DNA of 64,000 bases from Azolla caroliniana (lineage: Eukaryota; Polypodiophyta). The stretch covers positions 9,920,001 through 9,984,000 of the forward strand of contig JBHGNT010000016.1 in NCBI GenBank assembly GCA_043228905.1, in the 5' to 3' direction. Made by a program: the position numbers and the translations under genes. The notes beneath the pieces were generated by a model, which saw nothing but the letters and a program-made list of their open reading frames with translations, was not told the origin of the DNA and did not search any database. Positions 10,605 to 21,774 of the stretch are shown here, piece after piece; position 1 is the first letter of the stretch, and the number at the start of each line of letters is the position of its first letter.

Positions 10605-11103
10605 TTGATCCGGAGCAACAACGTAGTCTTCAATGAAGACTCTATCTTCTCTCAGCGGAACCAGCAGAAAATAGTTGGTAATAAGGTATCCTTCGAAGAT
10701 GACAGCACTATCATAGAAGGACCGACTCACCGTATCGAATCGGAGATTCGACAAACAGTCGAACTCCGACAAGCTGACAACTTTCTTGCCGACACCGAAT
10801 CGACAACAAGTCCCATTGTCAAACTCAAAGACAAAGCCATCAAAGACACAACCGAATCGACAAGAGTCGACAAAGGCAGAGTCCCCAAGAGGAAAGTCAG
10901 AACAGAGTTGACAACCACAAGGAAGAACAACTAGATACCACCGAAATCTCAATCTAGGGGTTGGACCCCTAATAAGACTCCTGATACAAATGGTTCAACA
11001 AATACTGATCGCCCAACATAACCGATCGAAGAATTTGAACCCAACATCTCGGCACTCAGGAGATCTAGACAAGCTTGAAGGATAACAGAGTTCTATCAAC
11101 CGA
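10605..11103 (+). pseudogene. Copia B integrase-RT linker relic
   Basis: An open frame from 10605 to 10934 is rich in charged and polar residues (EDDSTIIEGPTHRIESEIRQ) without a domain. It matches the variable linker between integrase and RT in copia polyproteins. The part after 10934 is non-coding. Confidence 0.5.
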
Positions 11104-11960
11104 GCCTCGACTACGTCAACTACACGGATGCATGCGAACCAAGCACATATGAAGAAGCTATGGTCGCACCGGACGCCAAAACATGGCTACAAGCCATGAA
11201 ATCCAAAATGGACTCGATTCACAAGAATCACACATGGGAGCTGGTCGAATTACCAACTGGAAGGAAGCTGCAACCTTGCAAATGCGTTTTTCGATATAAG
11301 TATGTATCTGACTTAGAAAAACCCAAGTACAAAGCTCGACTTGTTGCAAAAGGATTCAAACAGGAATACAGGGTCGACTACGACGAGATATTCTCACTAG
11401 TAGTCAAGATGATCATCCTCCAACTCCTATTAGGGGTTGTTACGACAAAAGACCTAGAGCTTGAGCAGATGGACATCAAGACGACATTTCTACACGGAGA
11501 TCTAGAAGAAGACATATATATGTCTCAACCGGTAGGCTTCACGGCGACGGGGGAGGACAGTCACCTCGCATGCAGACTAAAGAAAAGTCTATATGGCTTA
11601 AAACAAGCGTTGAGGATGTGGTACCAGAAGTTTGACTCCTACATCAGGCAGCTTGGATACCGCTGATCAGACTCCGACCCATGTATGTATGTTCGGCAAC
11701 TAACCAACGAGTCCAGGTCTATCTAATCTTATATGTCAACGACATGTTAATTGCCAGCAACAATCGAGCAAAGATCGAAAAGCTGAAGCGGAGCCTTCAC
11801 GACAAATTCGCGATGAAGGAACTCGGACAAGCTTGACACATACTGAGCAGGATAGAGCGAAATGGGACGACAAAGACTCTCCAACTCTCCTAGTCTGACT
11901 ACATCCGCAAAGTGCTGAAACGCTTTAACATGGAGAATGTGAAGCCAGCACCAACACCGC
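11104..11960 (+). pseudogene. Copia B reverse transcriptase relic
   Basis: The frame 11160-11666 has [60 protein letters not shown] (D of the first catalytic site) and CRLKKSLYGLKQALRMWYQK. After the stop at 11664-11666 a degraded reading gives LYVND in place of the catalytic YVDD, then NNRAKIEKLK. Stops and the damaged YVDD make it inactive. Confidence 0.85.
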
Positions 11961-12001
11961 TTTCAACGTAGATCAGACTATCACACAAAGAATCTCCTGC
12001 A

Positions 12002-12295
12002 ATGGACAAGGAGGGAGAGCTTAATGGAAAGATACCCTACGCATCGACAGTAGGGAGTATCGTGTACGCAATGGTGGCGACCCGACCCGACCTACCCTAT
12101 GTCGTAGGGGTGGTCAGCCGGTTCATGTCAAACCCAGGATGGAAGCATTGGGAGGCTGTCAAGCACATCCTTAGGTATCTGAAAGGAACCGCGGACGCAC
12201 AGCTGACTTTCGGACTAACAACATCAACCGAAGTTGAAGACTACACCGATTCTGACTATGTCGGAAACATAGACAATCAGAAATCAACATCAGGT
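12002..12295 (+). pseudogene. Copia B RNase H, first part
   Basis: PYASTVGSIVYAMVATRPDL, VVSRFMSNPGWKHWEAVKHI, LRYLKGTADAQLTFG and DYTDSDYVGNIDNQKSTSG are the standard copia RT/RNase H blocks. The frame is cut at ...ACATCAGGT by the Tat-like element and resumes at 21178 with the duplicated CAGGT. Confidence 0.9.
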
Positions 12296-12737
12296 TGTTG
12301 CCTCTTAGGAAACACGGTCCGTGGTTAGTCCTTCGACCTATACCCCAAGGTGGGTGTGGAACAACAAACAGAGCTTAATCGTACTACGTAAGGAGAGAAC
12401 CTCTGTGATTCCTCCGTGTGTAAGGGAAGACGGCTACAACCGACTCCTTATCATAGGTTGCGCCTACGTACTACTACGATTACGTATCCGAGACACTGAC
12501 ACTGAATTAGCCATAGCTATACACAGAAACTCAGAGAAGATAGTATTCTATTATCAGGCGTTCTTTTACATTTCCCAAATTTTACACGCACCTCCTTAAG
12601 AGGTTTTCTGCCCTTTATATATGTAGGGTCTAATTAGCCGTTCACGCTTCCCCGCGTGAACCGTTACATACGTTACGCTTTATATAGTTTCTTATTCCTA
12701 CGCTTTTGGCCATTGGTTACTATTCCGGCGGACAACA
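12296..12737 (-). repeat. 3' LTR of the Tat-like element
   Basis: 442 bp, TGTTG...CAACA, paired with 20736-21177. The internal sequence beside it (12738-12751, CCTGGCACGCCTGT) does not look like a polypurine tract. It resembles the PBS motif instead. Confidence 0.95.
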
Positions 12738-12784
12738 CCTGGCACGCCTGTGGGACAGTGCCTTTGCACGTCGGACCCATCCCG

Positions 12785-15730
12785 TTAATCTTCTTCCAAA
12801 ATGCCCCGGATGTTCGGCTCTATTGTGGTGTCCTCGGCCGGAGTTGATGTAGGGCCCGTAGGTGCATCATGGTGCGGCTCCTCTGCTTGGTCGGCCTGGT
12901 TTCTCCCGGAGTCGCCTTCGCCGTGTGCGGGTGGTCCGGGTACGGTGGGCTCTTCTTGAGTTCGTGGGCTGGGCTCCACCGGTAGCGTGCTTGCAGTCAG
13001 CTGCTGCTCCGCCTCTATTGTTATGTCCTCCGCGGTGTTGGCCGTTTTTGTGTGTCCTTGGCCATGGGGCGGGGATTCCGCCTGGTCCGCACTATTTTCC
13101 ACATTTTCTGAAGACGGTGTGGGCTGGACTTTTTGTTGGTTACTGGTTTCGCTGTCTGGTCTTGTGGGGAACTCCGCTCGTTCCTCCCCGCTATTCTCCC
13201 CCGTTGTCCTCGCTAGTGCTCAGACCTGAGGTTCCTCTTCTTCGGCTGTGACCAGAATTGGTGTCTCGTTGGGTTCCTCGTTTGTGTGCGTGTTGCCGGT
13301 TTGTGTGATCTGGTGAAATAGCTCCTCCTGACTTTCACCAAAATCATCTAGGAGTTGTGCGAGTTCTTCGGAGTGTTGGTCTGCTAACGCGCGATAGTCT
13401 TGCGCTAGGTCCTCCCGTACGGTCGCAATGCTCTCCTCGTTTAGCTTATAAAACCCTCGGCCGTCTTTCCGCCGGTTCTCCCAGTCCGCACGATACGCAT
13501 GCAATTCCGCTGCTTGGGTTGCCCATGCCATCCATCCTTTGTCCAATGTCGTTTTCAATTGCGCTGTGAACCTTTCCCGGTTGGTTTGGAGAAGGATGCG
13601 CACGTTATCCGTGATGACCTGGCAGCGGTTGCGTGCGTCTTCCATCGACTTCTGGAGATTCACGATTTCCTGTTGTTTAACGGCTGCCGCTTCCTCATAC
13701 GTGGCCTTCAAGCCTGCCCACAACTGGGATTCCTTTTCATGCTGTTTTTCTAATTTCCCCATTTCATTGTTTAGGCGGATTTCGAGTTGATGCCTTCTGT
13801 CTTCTTGGACTACCAACTGTTCATCGAATCATACCTTCTTTTTCTCTAATAAGGCCCGAAGTCCCGCTATTGCCGCCTTTGATTTCTTCGCGTCCTCTCG
13901 TAATTGGGCGTTGTCGTCTTTTGTCCGGATGTGCTGAGCCACCTCCGTAGCTAGTTTCTCTTCAAGCGTTTTTACAGCCTTTCGTCCGTTAGCCCATATC
14001 TCCTTTTCTCTGTCGGAGGATTGGCGTAGCTCTGCCCGAAGACGGTCAATTTCGGATTCCGCTAGCTGCACGTCCCTTTTTGCTTTTGAGGCGATGGCGG
14101 TTTGAGCCTCGATTTCTTCTTTGAGAGCATCGATAACGTGGTTTGGTGGCGGGGTTTCGTGTTGCACTGTAGTCGTATGAGCTTCTAACTCCGCGATGCG
14201 TGCGTTGGCCTTTTGTAGTTCGGCTTCGGTCAGTTTAACCTTCTTCCAGACATTCTTATTTTTTATGGCCATCTCCTTGGCGCCCGTGCTGACCTTTGCT
14301 AGTTCCCGATGGACTTCGACTAGGGCCGTGTTTAAGGGTGGTATCTCCATCCCTACTCGCCGTACCCCAACGTTCCTCTGTTTGCCGACCCTGGCTAGCC
14401 AGTCCTCATCGTCACTCTCCGTTGTTTGTGTTAGGGCGTGCTCTATCATCTATCTATCCGCATGCTCCTCGGCCATGCGTTGGGCGGCTTTGACCTGTTG
14501 TGTTGCCAGGAACTCCATGAGCTCGAAAGAGGTACCGAATTGCAAGAGGGCGCTGAATTCGTGGGTCATATCCGGAATATCCGGATATGCCAAAACCTCG
14601 CTTTCCGCCGTCAATACGGCTTTCCCTTGCTGGGACTGAGTCGTAATAATCGGTCGCGGCTCTCGGATGATTTCGAAGGTGGTATTCGGCTCTGCTGTTG
14701 CAGGGCCTTTGCCTGTGGTCGGTGCCTCTAGATATGTGGGGGCGTTTTTTACCAACCCCCGCCCATCCTTTCTGTCCAATCTGCGTCGTTTGGGTCTAGG
14801 GCTTTCCCCCCGTGCTTCGGTGTCTGGTTCTGGGGCTGCCCCCATGGGGTGTCTCGGATGTTCCTCCTGCGTCGCCCGTGTATCCGGTTGGTCGGTAGGA
14901 GGTGTTGTCCTTGGGTCTGGTTGGGCCGGTTGGGGTTCCTCCTCCCACTCTGGGGCCGCTAACTCCGCTAACCTGCGTTTCGCGGAGCGGGGCGGGGCCA
15001 TGGGTTGGCTGGGTTGTGGTGCTGGTAGGCCTCGAGGTGGAAACAGTACCGTAAGGTATTGTTGGATGATTGGCCTGAGCTTTTTGCCTGCTTGGTACGC
15101 ATGCAAGCCTTCCCTTAACGTCGGCCCTGTGATGACCCCCCAGTCGACTGTACGCCCCTCAAAGGTGTCGATAATGATGCCCGCCTTCTGTTTAGGCATC
15201 CCATAAGCGTTGACATGGACGCAGCCTACTTCCAGTAGGAACTTGGCAACTTCACGGAAGAAGGGATCCGGAATCTGTTTTGTTCTATAGGCTTTGGCGG
15301 AGGATGAGTATGGGTCAAAATACCGCTGCAGCGCCTCTATAGGAGGTATTTCGAAATGTCTTTCGCCTAGTGAGGATACCTCTAACTTCTTCCGAATGGA
15401 AGAGTTTGTGACCGTGTCGACGTTAAGCCACCTGGCGATGTCCATTGCGTCCGGGTGCGGAGGTGCTTCTACGACCCGAATATAACCATCCAGGCGCTTC
15501 TCCACGAGCCATCGGCGTAGGGCAGTAGAGATGAAGATCGGCATCGCCAGAGTCGGTTCGTGGAGGGGTGACGGGTAGCAGTGGTGAGTTGGAGCTTTGA
15601 GATGTGATGGGGAAGGAGGTGAGGAGGAGCGATGGGAGCGCTGATAGCTAGACGTTGTGTTTCTGCTTTGTGTAGAAAACCTTCTATTTCCTTCTTTTTG
15701 TGGCTTAGGGTTCATTGGGCGGTGAGCCAT
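12785..15730 (-). pseudogene. Extra frame downstream of pol (ORF3), coiled-coil protein with three stops
   Basis: One reading frame of about 982 codons, interrupted only by single in-frame stops at about 14450 (TAG), 13829 (TGA) and 13220 (TGA). The N-terminal 300 residues form a compact conserved block (RWLVEKRLDGYIRVVEAPPH, ERHFEIPPIEALQRYF, VGCVHVNAYGMPKQKAG), then a proline-rich linker with a basic patch (PKRRRLDRKDGRG). The middle and C-terminal parts are long coiled coil (for example LRAELRQSSDREKEIWANGR, MGKLEKQHEKESQLW). The tail is acidic and Q/E/T-rich. It is conserved in the relic at 5836-6720. No membrane segment is seen, so the env-like label of Athila is not supported. Function is unknown, possibly structural. 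Confidence 0.75.
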
Positions 15731-16051
15731 CGTGGTGCCGCGTGTTCTTGAACTAGGAGTTTGTGCATGCCTTTAGTCGTTTTAATAGTCGCTATCTTCT
15801 CTTCTTCTTCTTTTTTCTTTTTTTTTTTCTTTTTTTCCTAACGGTTAGTTACCCCCTATTTTTACATTATAGTACAATTGGGCCTGTCCCTTTTACGATG
15901 CGGGTTCTCCGGCTTTGTCCCGTTCGGCGGTGAATGGGTTAGGTGGTGTAGGGCCCAGGTAAGGTTTGAGCCGAAAACCATTCACTTTTTGCCGTACTAT
16001 TTCTCCAGCCAGTGTTCCTAGTTGGAACGTGCCCTATTCTGCTCCAATTAT
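15731..16051. other. Spacer between integrase and ORF3
   Basis: It contains a pyrimidine tract (15793-15838) and no coding motif. On the minus strand this gives a purine-rich run just after the start of ORF3's upstream region, possibly an internal polypurine tract. Confidence 0.4.
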
Positions 16052-17200
16052 CTAGTATGGGCCAGTCCAGTGGAAACGTAGCTTACCGGGCATTTGGCCC
16101 ATGTGCGTTTGAAAAACTAGCACCGCTCGGCCCACGGCGAACTCCTTTTCCCTTGCGCTCCGATGTCGATCGACAAATGCTTTATGCCGTCGCTGTTCTT
16201 CTTCCAACACAGCCATGCTATGGACGCGTTTCTCCCCTAGTTCGAGGAGTTGGTAGAGCCGTTCCTCCTTTGACTTGGCTTCTGATAATCGGTTCCGTAT
16301 CTGAATGCGCAAACTAGGTACCCGAAATTCGACCGGCATTACCGCTTCTAGTCCAAACGCTAGCCGGAACGGTGTTTACTGTATGCTTGTTTTGTAACTA
16401 GTTCTGTACACCCATAACGCACTCTGGAGTTTGGTATCCCAATCTGTTCTGTTTTCATTGACTGTTTTCTTTAAAATGGTCTGTAAAGTTTTGTTCGTGG
16501 ATTCTGCTAATCCATTCGCCTGCGGGTAGTATGGCGTGCTTTTCTTGTGGACGACTGCGTAATGTTGTGTTAGTTCCTGAACCACCGTATTGAGGAAGTG
16601 GCTCCCCTGGTCACTGATGAGCTCAATCAGGCAGCCGAACCGGCACCAGATGTGCTCGTACAGAAATTTGGTTGTGACGGTCGCCATATTTTCCCATAGT
16701 GCCTTTGCTTCTACCCATTTGGTACAGTAATCTGTGGCTACCAATATGTATTTGTTGCCCGTACGGGATGCTGCTGGTGTGAAGGGCCCCACAAAATCCA
16801 ATCCCCACTTTTGGAAGGGGTCTAGTGGTAATACGGGCTGGTGTGGCATCCTTGTGTCCTCCGCGGGTTGACCCATCCGCTAGCACAAATCACACTTTCT
16901 ACAATACTCGGATGCGTCCTTCTGCATTGTTGGCCACCATAAGCCCGGCTGCCATACTTTGCGGGTTGTCACGTTGCCTGCGTAATGGGCGCCGGCCGTG
17001 CCGCAGTGTGCCTCCCGTAAAACTGCTTCTCTTTCATCCTGACGGACTCCACGTCGCCAAATGCCGTCACTTTGTGATATAAATACCCTTCGACCAGGCA
17101 GAAGTGACGGCTTCGGACAGCTAGTCGTTTCTTCTCGTCTGTGCGTAATTGTGGTGGAGGTAGTCCTGTAGTCAAAAAGTACGTCATTTCCATAAGCCAT
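16052..17200 (-). pseudogene. Tat-like integrase
   Basis: The zinc-binding N-terminus HCGTAGAHYAG...CRKCDLC (HHCC) ends at a stop at about 16880. The core follows: PFQKWGLDFVGPF (first Asp), LISDQGSHFLN (second Asp) and YYPQANGLAESTNKTLQ (Glu), so the D-D-E triad is present. A stop at 16376-16378 separates it from the C-terminal tail MPVEFRVPSLRIQIRNRL...GKLRFHWTGPY (16339-16052). The tail ends with the GPY/F-type residues but without a chromodomain. The two stops make the copy non-functional as it stands. Confidence 0.85.
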
Positions 17201-18738
17201 CGATCCGGAAAGGTGGATTCCGTTTTTTCTGCAAATGTCGCTACTCGCCAGATGTCGGCGTCCGGAAAATCGTCGTCTTCTTTCTGTACTATTTCTCCAT
17301 TCTCAAGTCTGCTCAAAAAATCCGCCACTGCGTGTTGCGTCCCTGGCCGGTGCTGAATTACGAACTCGAATTCCTGGAGCAGTAGCATCCACCGCGCCAA
17401 TTTCCCTGTTAGGGCTTGTTTCTCTACCAAATACAATAATGCCGAATGATCCACGTGGAACGTGAAATTCCGTCCTAGTAAATAATGTCGGAATTTATCG
17501 ATGCTATAGATCATCCCTAGCGCCTCCCGCTCTGTTGTGGAATAGTTACGCTCTGCTGTTGATAATTTACGACTTGTGTAGTATATTGGCCTGTACCAGT
17601 TTGGTTTGGTGAGTTGCATTAGCGCGCTTCCTATTGCTGTGTCTGAGGCGTCGACGAACACGTGAAATGGTTTCGCCCAAACTGGAGGTTGTACTATGGG
17701 GGCTTGTGTGAGCATTATCTTAAGTGCCTCATAGGCCTTATCCTCTATTGCAGTCCATTGGAAAGGAGTCCGATGTACGACAGCGTGTAGTGGCGTGGCG
17801 AAGTCCGCCAAATACCGTATCATCCAACTATGCCACCGTATTTGGCCTAAAAACCGGCTAAGTGCTTTGGCATTTGTTGGAGTTTTAGCTTGCGTAATAG
17901 CGGAGATCTTGTTTGGGTCGACCGCTATTCCTTGCTGACTATGCGGCCTAGGAGAGTCCTGCTGGTCACGCTGAAGGCGCATTTTCGCGGGATTCAGGCT
18001 TAAGCGTGTGGTGCGGCAACGTTCCAAGCAGAGACATAAGTGCGAGAAATGGTCTTTTGTTCGCCCATATACCGCAAAATCGTCTAAAAAGACTTGCATG
18101 AACGCCGGAATGTATTCCCCAAAGATCTCCGTAATCGTTCGTTGGAATGTTGCCGGTGCTGTCTTTAACCCGAACATCATGACGACCGCCACATATACTC
18201 CCCAGTCCGTGACAAATGTCGTCTTCTCCTGGTCGTCGGGGTGCATGCGTACTTGGTTATAGCCACTGAAGCCATCTAAGAAACTGTACATCTCATGACC
18301 TGCGACGGCGTCTAGCACGCTATCCGTGAGGGGTAAGGGAAATGCATCCGTAATGGTTACGATGTTTAATTTCTGGTAATCCACGCATACCCGTATTTTG
18401 CTGTTTTTCTTTGGCACAACCACTATCGGGCTAAGCCATGTCGCTTGTTTTACTGGCCGTATGAACCCAGCCCTCAGCAGCTTGTCAATTTCTTCTTTCA
18501 TGCGGGTCGCGTAATTGGGGTTCATGCGGTAGCGACGCTGCTGGACAGGTTTCACGTCCGTTGCTAAATTGATCTTATGCTGATGGAACTTGGGATCTAA
18601 CCCCTTCATGTCCTCATGAGCCCACGCGAACACATCTTTATATTCCGTGAGTAGTGCGATCATTGTGGTTCTCTGGTCCGGCCTCAATTCCTTTGCTATG
18701 GAGAGGAATCGGGGTTCCGATCCCGTACCCACATTCAC
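16969..18738 (-). pseudogene. Tat-like reverse transcriptase-RNase H
   Basis: A 589-codon open frame. RT motifs in order: FIRPVKQATWLSPIVVVPKK, VCVDYQKLNIVTI, EMYSFLDGFSGYNQVRMHP, MMFGLKTAPATFQ and FMQVFLDDFAVYG (catalytic DD). The thumb region contains a local frame disturbance (MRLQRDQQDSPRPHSQQG). RNase H follows with FVDASDTAIGSALMQ, REALGMIYSIDKFRHYLLG and HVDHSALLYLVEK, the D-E-D set. The open frame begins at a GTG (18736-18738), but upstream residues ASALDEVNVGTG are shared with the relic at 3780. The true reading therefore comes through from protease, and no separate start is implied. Confidence 0.85.
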
Positions 18739-19278
18739 TTCATCGAGAGCGGAAGCGGTGACCCGTCGTCATTGATGCCTGAGCCGCCGTCGATTACACA
18801 TCCAGGGACTTCCTGTCCGTGCAGTATTACTGTAATGGCCGGGTTGTGCTGATCTACCACTGGTGGTCCCTCGCTGACGTCAGTCAGGTTTGTGGCAACG
18901 CTCGCCCCGGTCATGGCCGCCACCTGTGCTTCCATGGTCTGGCTGAAGCGTGTAACTAGTTGTAGCAGTTTTTCCATGATTAGCATAATCTCACAACCTG
19001 TTAACACATGCCAAATGGGGTCTGGCCCCGGTTTTTCATTCTCTGTTCGCTTCATTGCATTCGCGGACTCTTGCCTCATATGTTCCGTATTGGTCACGTT
19101 TGCTTTTTCCACCCAGGCTTGGGCTTGTCGTCGTACCTCCTCCTGCACAGCCCAATGCGCCGTTTTCGTTTGCTAGCGTGTCGTGACTTGTTGCACCTCC
19201 GCCATAATCGTGTTGACGGTGGGCCCCTTTCCCTTGTGTGCTGGGCATTGTGTGGCATAATGTCTGGGTTGCGGACAA
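18735..19278 (-). pseudogene. Tat-like Gag tail and truncated protease
   Basis: Minus-strand frames carry a Gag-like tail (QAQAWVEKANVTNTEHM) and, at about 18780-18840, ITVILHGQEVPGCVIDGGSG, the start of a retroviral-type aspartic protease with its DGGSG active site. Immediately after GIN the reading runs out of frame into the RT leader (VTASALDEVNVG), so nearly all of the protease C-terminal half is deleted. Confidence 0.75.
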
Positions 19279-19406
19279 ATAAAATAGTGGATGCTTGATT
19301 CTCCCTTCTCAGCCCTAGGTGGAGTGTGCCGTTCTTCGGGTGCTACTTGCTCTTCGCGGTCCGGCCTCGTTTGTCAGGACGTACGTGGTGGCTGCTGTTG
19401 ATCCCA

Positions 19407-20732
19407 TCATTGTTCCTGGTGCCGCTCATCCCCCGAGCTTTCGTCGTAACGCCAGTGATCCCTATATTGTCGAGGCTTACCTCGATAGCGATTGAAGCCG
19501 CCCCGTTTATTCATCGGGCGTTGATGTTCGTATCGCCGACCTCCTTTGGCGTAACTCGGATGGCCACGATAATCCTCGTCCTCCGGGTCCTCCTCCTCGG
19601 ACTCGTTGTGATTCCGGCGATTCCGGTTGTACCTGTCCTCCCGCGGGTTGCGATCCTTATACCGGGGTCCGTCTTCTTGCCTCCTTTGTTCCACCCGATG
19701 TGGTTGTCGCTGTGTGTCCATGCTGCAGGCCGCGGGCGTGGCTCTATTTAACATATTGTACTCGCATTGGTCGACTATGTGAACCTTCGAGTGGCAGATT
19801 GGGCAGTGGATTCGCATATTGCACTCCACTGCGGAATGCCCCGAGTTCAAGCAAATCGTGCACTGGATTGCCCGACGAAATTGGCGTTCCTCATCCTGAG
19901 GTAACGCTTGTCGTAAGGATGACATCGAAAACCTCTCCTCCTCGTCATCCAACTCGAGTTGTAACGCTCGTTCAATCACCATATCCGCCGTTTCCCCTTT
20001 CACGCTATTGCTGTTGAGCGTTGCCCTGATGGGCCGGCGTAAAGCTGCCTGAAATGTCTCCCGTGCCTCCTCCTCCGTAGGGCTTCGATCCAGTTTCCGT
20101 CGTAAATTTTGGAGCCATAAGCTGAAGTCTGCTATTGTCTCGGTCGGTAGTTGCTTAATTGTATAAAACTGCCCGAGAATCTCGCGTTGTGGAACCCTCC
20201 GGTGGAAAAAACACAAGAAGGCGGACTGGAGCTGATCGAAGGTTGTTATGCCCGGTAAATCCATCTGTGAATGCCAGAACGCCGCACGCCCATCTAATGT
20301 TAATCTGAACTCCGTCATTTTCGACTGGTGTGCCACCATCTCGGAAAGGTTCTGTGCCATGTGGTTCGCATTCCAAACGTTCAAGAACATGCGAATATGA
20401 GTTGCGGCATCGGTTTCGCCGTTAAAGCGGGGGTAGGCTAAGGCCATCGTGGGAGCTACGGCGGATTGGAGAAGGTCACCGGGAGGCTGCGGTAAGCGTG
20501 GTCCCCTCGCCTCGTCGAGGTATTTGGGGAGCAAGGAATCCTCTTTGCACTCCTGGCAGGTATTACTAGGGTCGCCGATGCGCGGCTTTTGCCGAGCGCG
20601 TTCTTCTGCCTGGCGTGTGACGGACCTTGTTATTGGCCAGTCTTGTCTTGTTGGTTCTCTGAGTCGTCTGCGGCTAAACATGCATTCGTTGTTGCTCGTC
20701 TGTGAGGAAACACAGATCACCAAGCGTGCCAA
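19407..20732 (-). CDS. Tat-like Gag
   Basis: 441 codons, uninterrupted. The N-terminus is basic. The capsid core is the Retrotrans_gag type: ATHIRMFLNVWNANHMAQNL, RAAFWHSQMDLPGITTFDQL, FHRRVPQREILGQFYTIKQL, ETIADFSLWLQNLRRKLDRS. Two zinc knuckles follow: CTICLNSGHSAVEC and CPICHSKVHIVDQC, both CX2CX4HX4C. The C-terminus is R/G/Y-rich and charged. The frame starts almost at the edge of the LTR (20736), so the true start codon is probably a little downstream; an internal ATG encodes MFSRRRLREPT. Gag would package element RNA, but the rest of the element is broken. Confidence 0.75.
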   Translation of the reverse strand: MARLVICVSSQTSNNECMFSRRRLREPTRQDWPITRSVTRQAEERARQKPRIGDPSNTCQECKEDSLLPKYLDEARGPRLPQPPGDLLQSAVAPTMALAYPRFNGETDAATHIRMFLNVWNANHMAQNLSEMVAHQSKMTEFRLTLDGRAAFWHSQMDLPGITTFDQLQSAFLCFFHRRVPQREILGQFYTIKQLPTETIADFSLWLQNLRRKLDRSPTEEEARETFQAALRRPIRATLNSNSVKGETADMVIERALQLELDDEEERFSMSSLRQALPQDEERQFRRAIQCTICLNSGHSAVECNMRIHCPICHSKVHIVDQCEYNMLNRATPAACSMDTQRQPHRVEQRRQEDGPRYKDRNPREDRYNRNRRNHNESEEEDPEDEDYRGHPSYAKGGRRYEHQRPMNKRGGFNRYRGKPRQYRDHWRYDESSGDERHQEQ

Positions 20733-20735
20733 AAG
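20720..20735 (-). promoter_or_regulatory. Putative primer binding site of the Tat-like element
   Basis: On the minus strand, directly after the 5' LTR end (CAACA), the sequence reads CTTTTGGCACGCTTGG. TGG four bases inside the LTR is the usual PBS position. The primer tRNA was not identified. The same motif follows the LTR at 1108-1623 and also lies inside the other LTR in inverted orientation (12738-12751). Confidence 0.55.
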
Positions 20736-21177
20736 TGTTGCCTCTTAGGAAACACGGTCCGTGGTCAGTCCTTCGACCTAGACCCCAAGGTGGGTGTGGA
20801 ACAACAAACAGAGCTTAATCGTACTATGTAAGGAGAGAACCTCTGTGATTCCTCCGTGTGTAAGGGAAGACGGCTACAACCGACTCCTTATCACAGGTTG
20901 CGCCTACGTACTACTACGATTACGTATCTGAGACACTGACACTGAATTAGCCGTAGCTATACACAAAAACTCAAAGAAGATAGTATTCTATTATCAGGCG
21001 TTCTTTTACATTTCCCAAATTTTACACGCACCTCCTTAAGAGGTTTTCTGCCCTTTATATATGTAGGGTCTAATTAGCCGTTCACGCTTCCCCGCGTGAA
21101 CCGTTACATACGTTACGCTTTATATAGTTTCTTATTCCTACGCTTTTGGCCGTCGGTTACTATTCCGGCGGACAACA
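20736..21177 (-). repeat. 5' LTR of the Tat-like element
   Basis: 442 bp, the partner of 12296-12737, ending next to the target duplication CAGGT at 21178-21182. Confidence 0.95.
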
Positions 21178-21639
21178 CAGGTTACATCTTCACCTATGGT
21201 GGCGGTGCGATATCATGGAGGTCGAAACTTCAAGAGTGCACGACTTTTTCTACCACAGAAGCCTAGTACATAGCAGCACCGGAAGCAGCGAAGGATGCGA
21301 TCTGGTTGCATCGACTATCTACCGACTTCGGAGCTACAAAACGAATCAACCGACCAACGTCGACCATCTATTGCGACTCACAGAGCGTAATACACCTCAT
21401 CAACAATCTAGTCTACCATGCGAAGACAAAGCACATTGAGGTATGGTATCATCACATCCGGGAGCTCGTGAACGAGAAGAAGCTCGAAGTCCGAAAGATC
21501 GACACTGAGGTGAACATCGTCGATTGCCTGACGAAGCCACTCCCAAATCTATGTTGCGGAGCACTAAGGACGAAGATGGGACTACAACAAGAGACCGAGC
21601 AAAAGAGAGCCGAACGAGGAGTAGAAGGTAAGATCTGAT
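21178..21639 (+). pseudogene. Copia B RNase H, second part
   Basis: It resumes the frame cut at 12295: YIFTYGGGAISWRSKLQECT, a stop in place of E in the STTEAEY block, then YCDSQSVIHLINNLVYHAKT, KHIEVWYHHIRELV and DCLTKPL, the normal copia RNase H end. A frame change lies near 21300. The tail continues to TGA at 21636-21638. Confidence 0.85.
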
Positions 21640-21774
21640 CGATACACATACTACACCTCTACTGACTCGGTTGCATGCCGACCCGACTTGTAATATAAAC
21701 TTAGATCAATTTTGTAATCTAGGTTTATGGGGGAGATAATCGCAAACACTTGTACATGTAGGAAAGAGTAGTCC

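Larger units (their letters stand above)
12296..21177 (-). mobile_element. Full-length Tat/Athila-like Ty3 LTR retrotransposon, nested in copia B
   Basis: It is 8,882 bp long with 442-bp direct LTRs (12296-12737 and 20736-21177), both TGTTG...CAACA, and a 5-bp target duplication CAGGT (12291-12295 and 21178-21182). By eye the LTRs differ at about 10 sites (about 2.3%), mostly transitions, so it is younger than its copia B host but not recent. On the minus strand the order is gag (20732-19407), protease fragment, RT-RNase H (18738-16969), integrase, then a roughly 980-codon extra frame. It lacks a chromodomain, which with the extra 3' frame puts it on the Tat/Athila side of Ty3. It is defective: the protease-RT junction is deleted and several stops are present. 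Confidence 0.95.

Noticed and set aside
12785-15730. Envelope protein of an Athila-like element
   Set aside because: The position fits, but no signal peptide, membrane span or glycoprotein-like features are visible. The coiled-coil description is safer.
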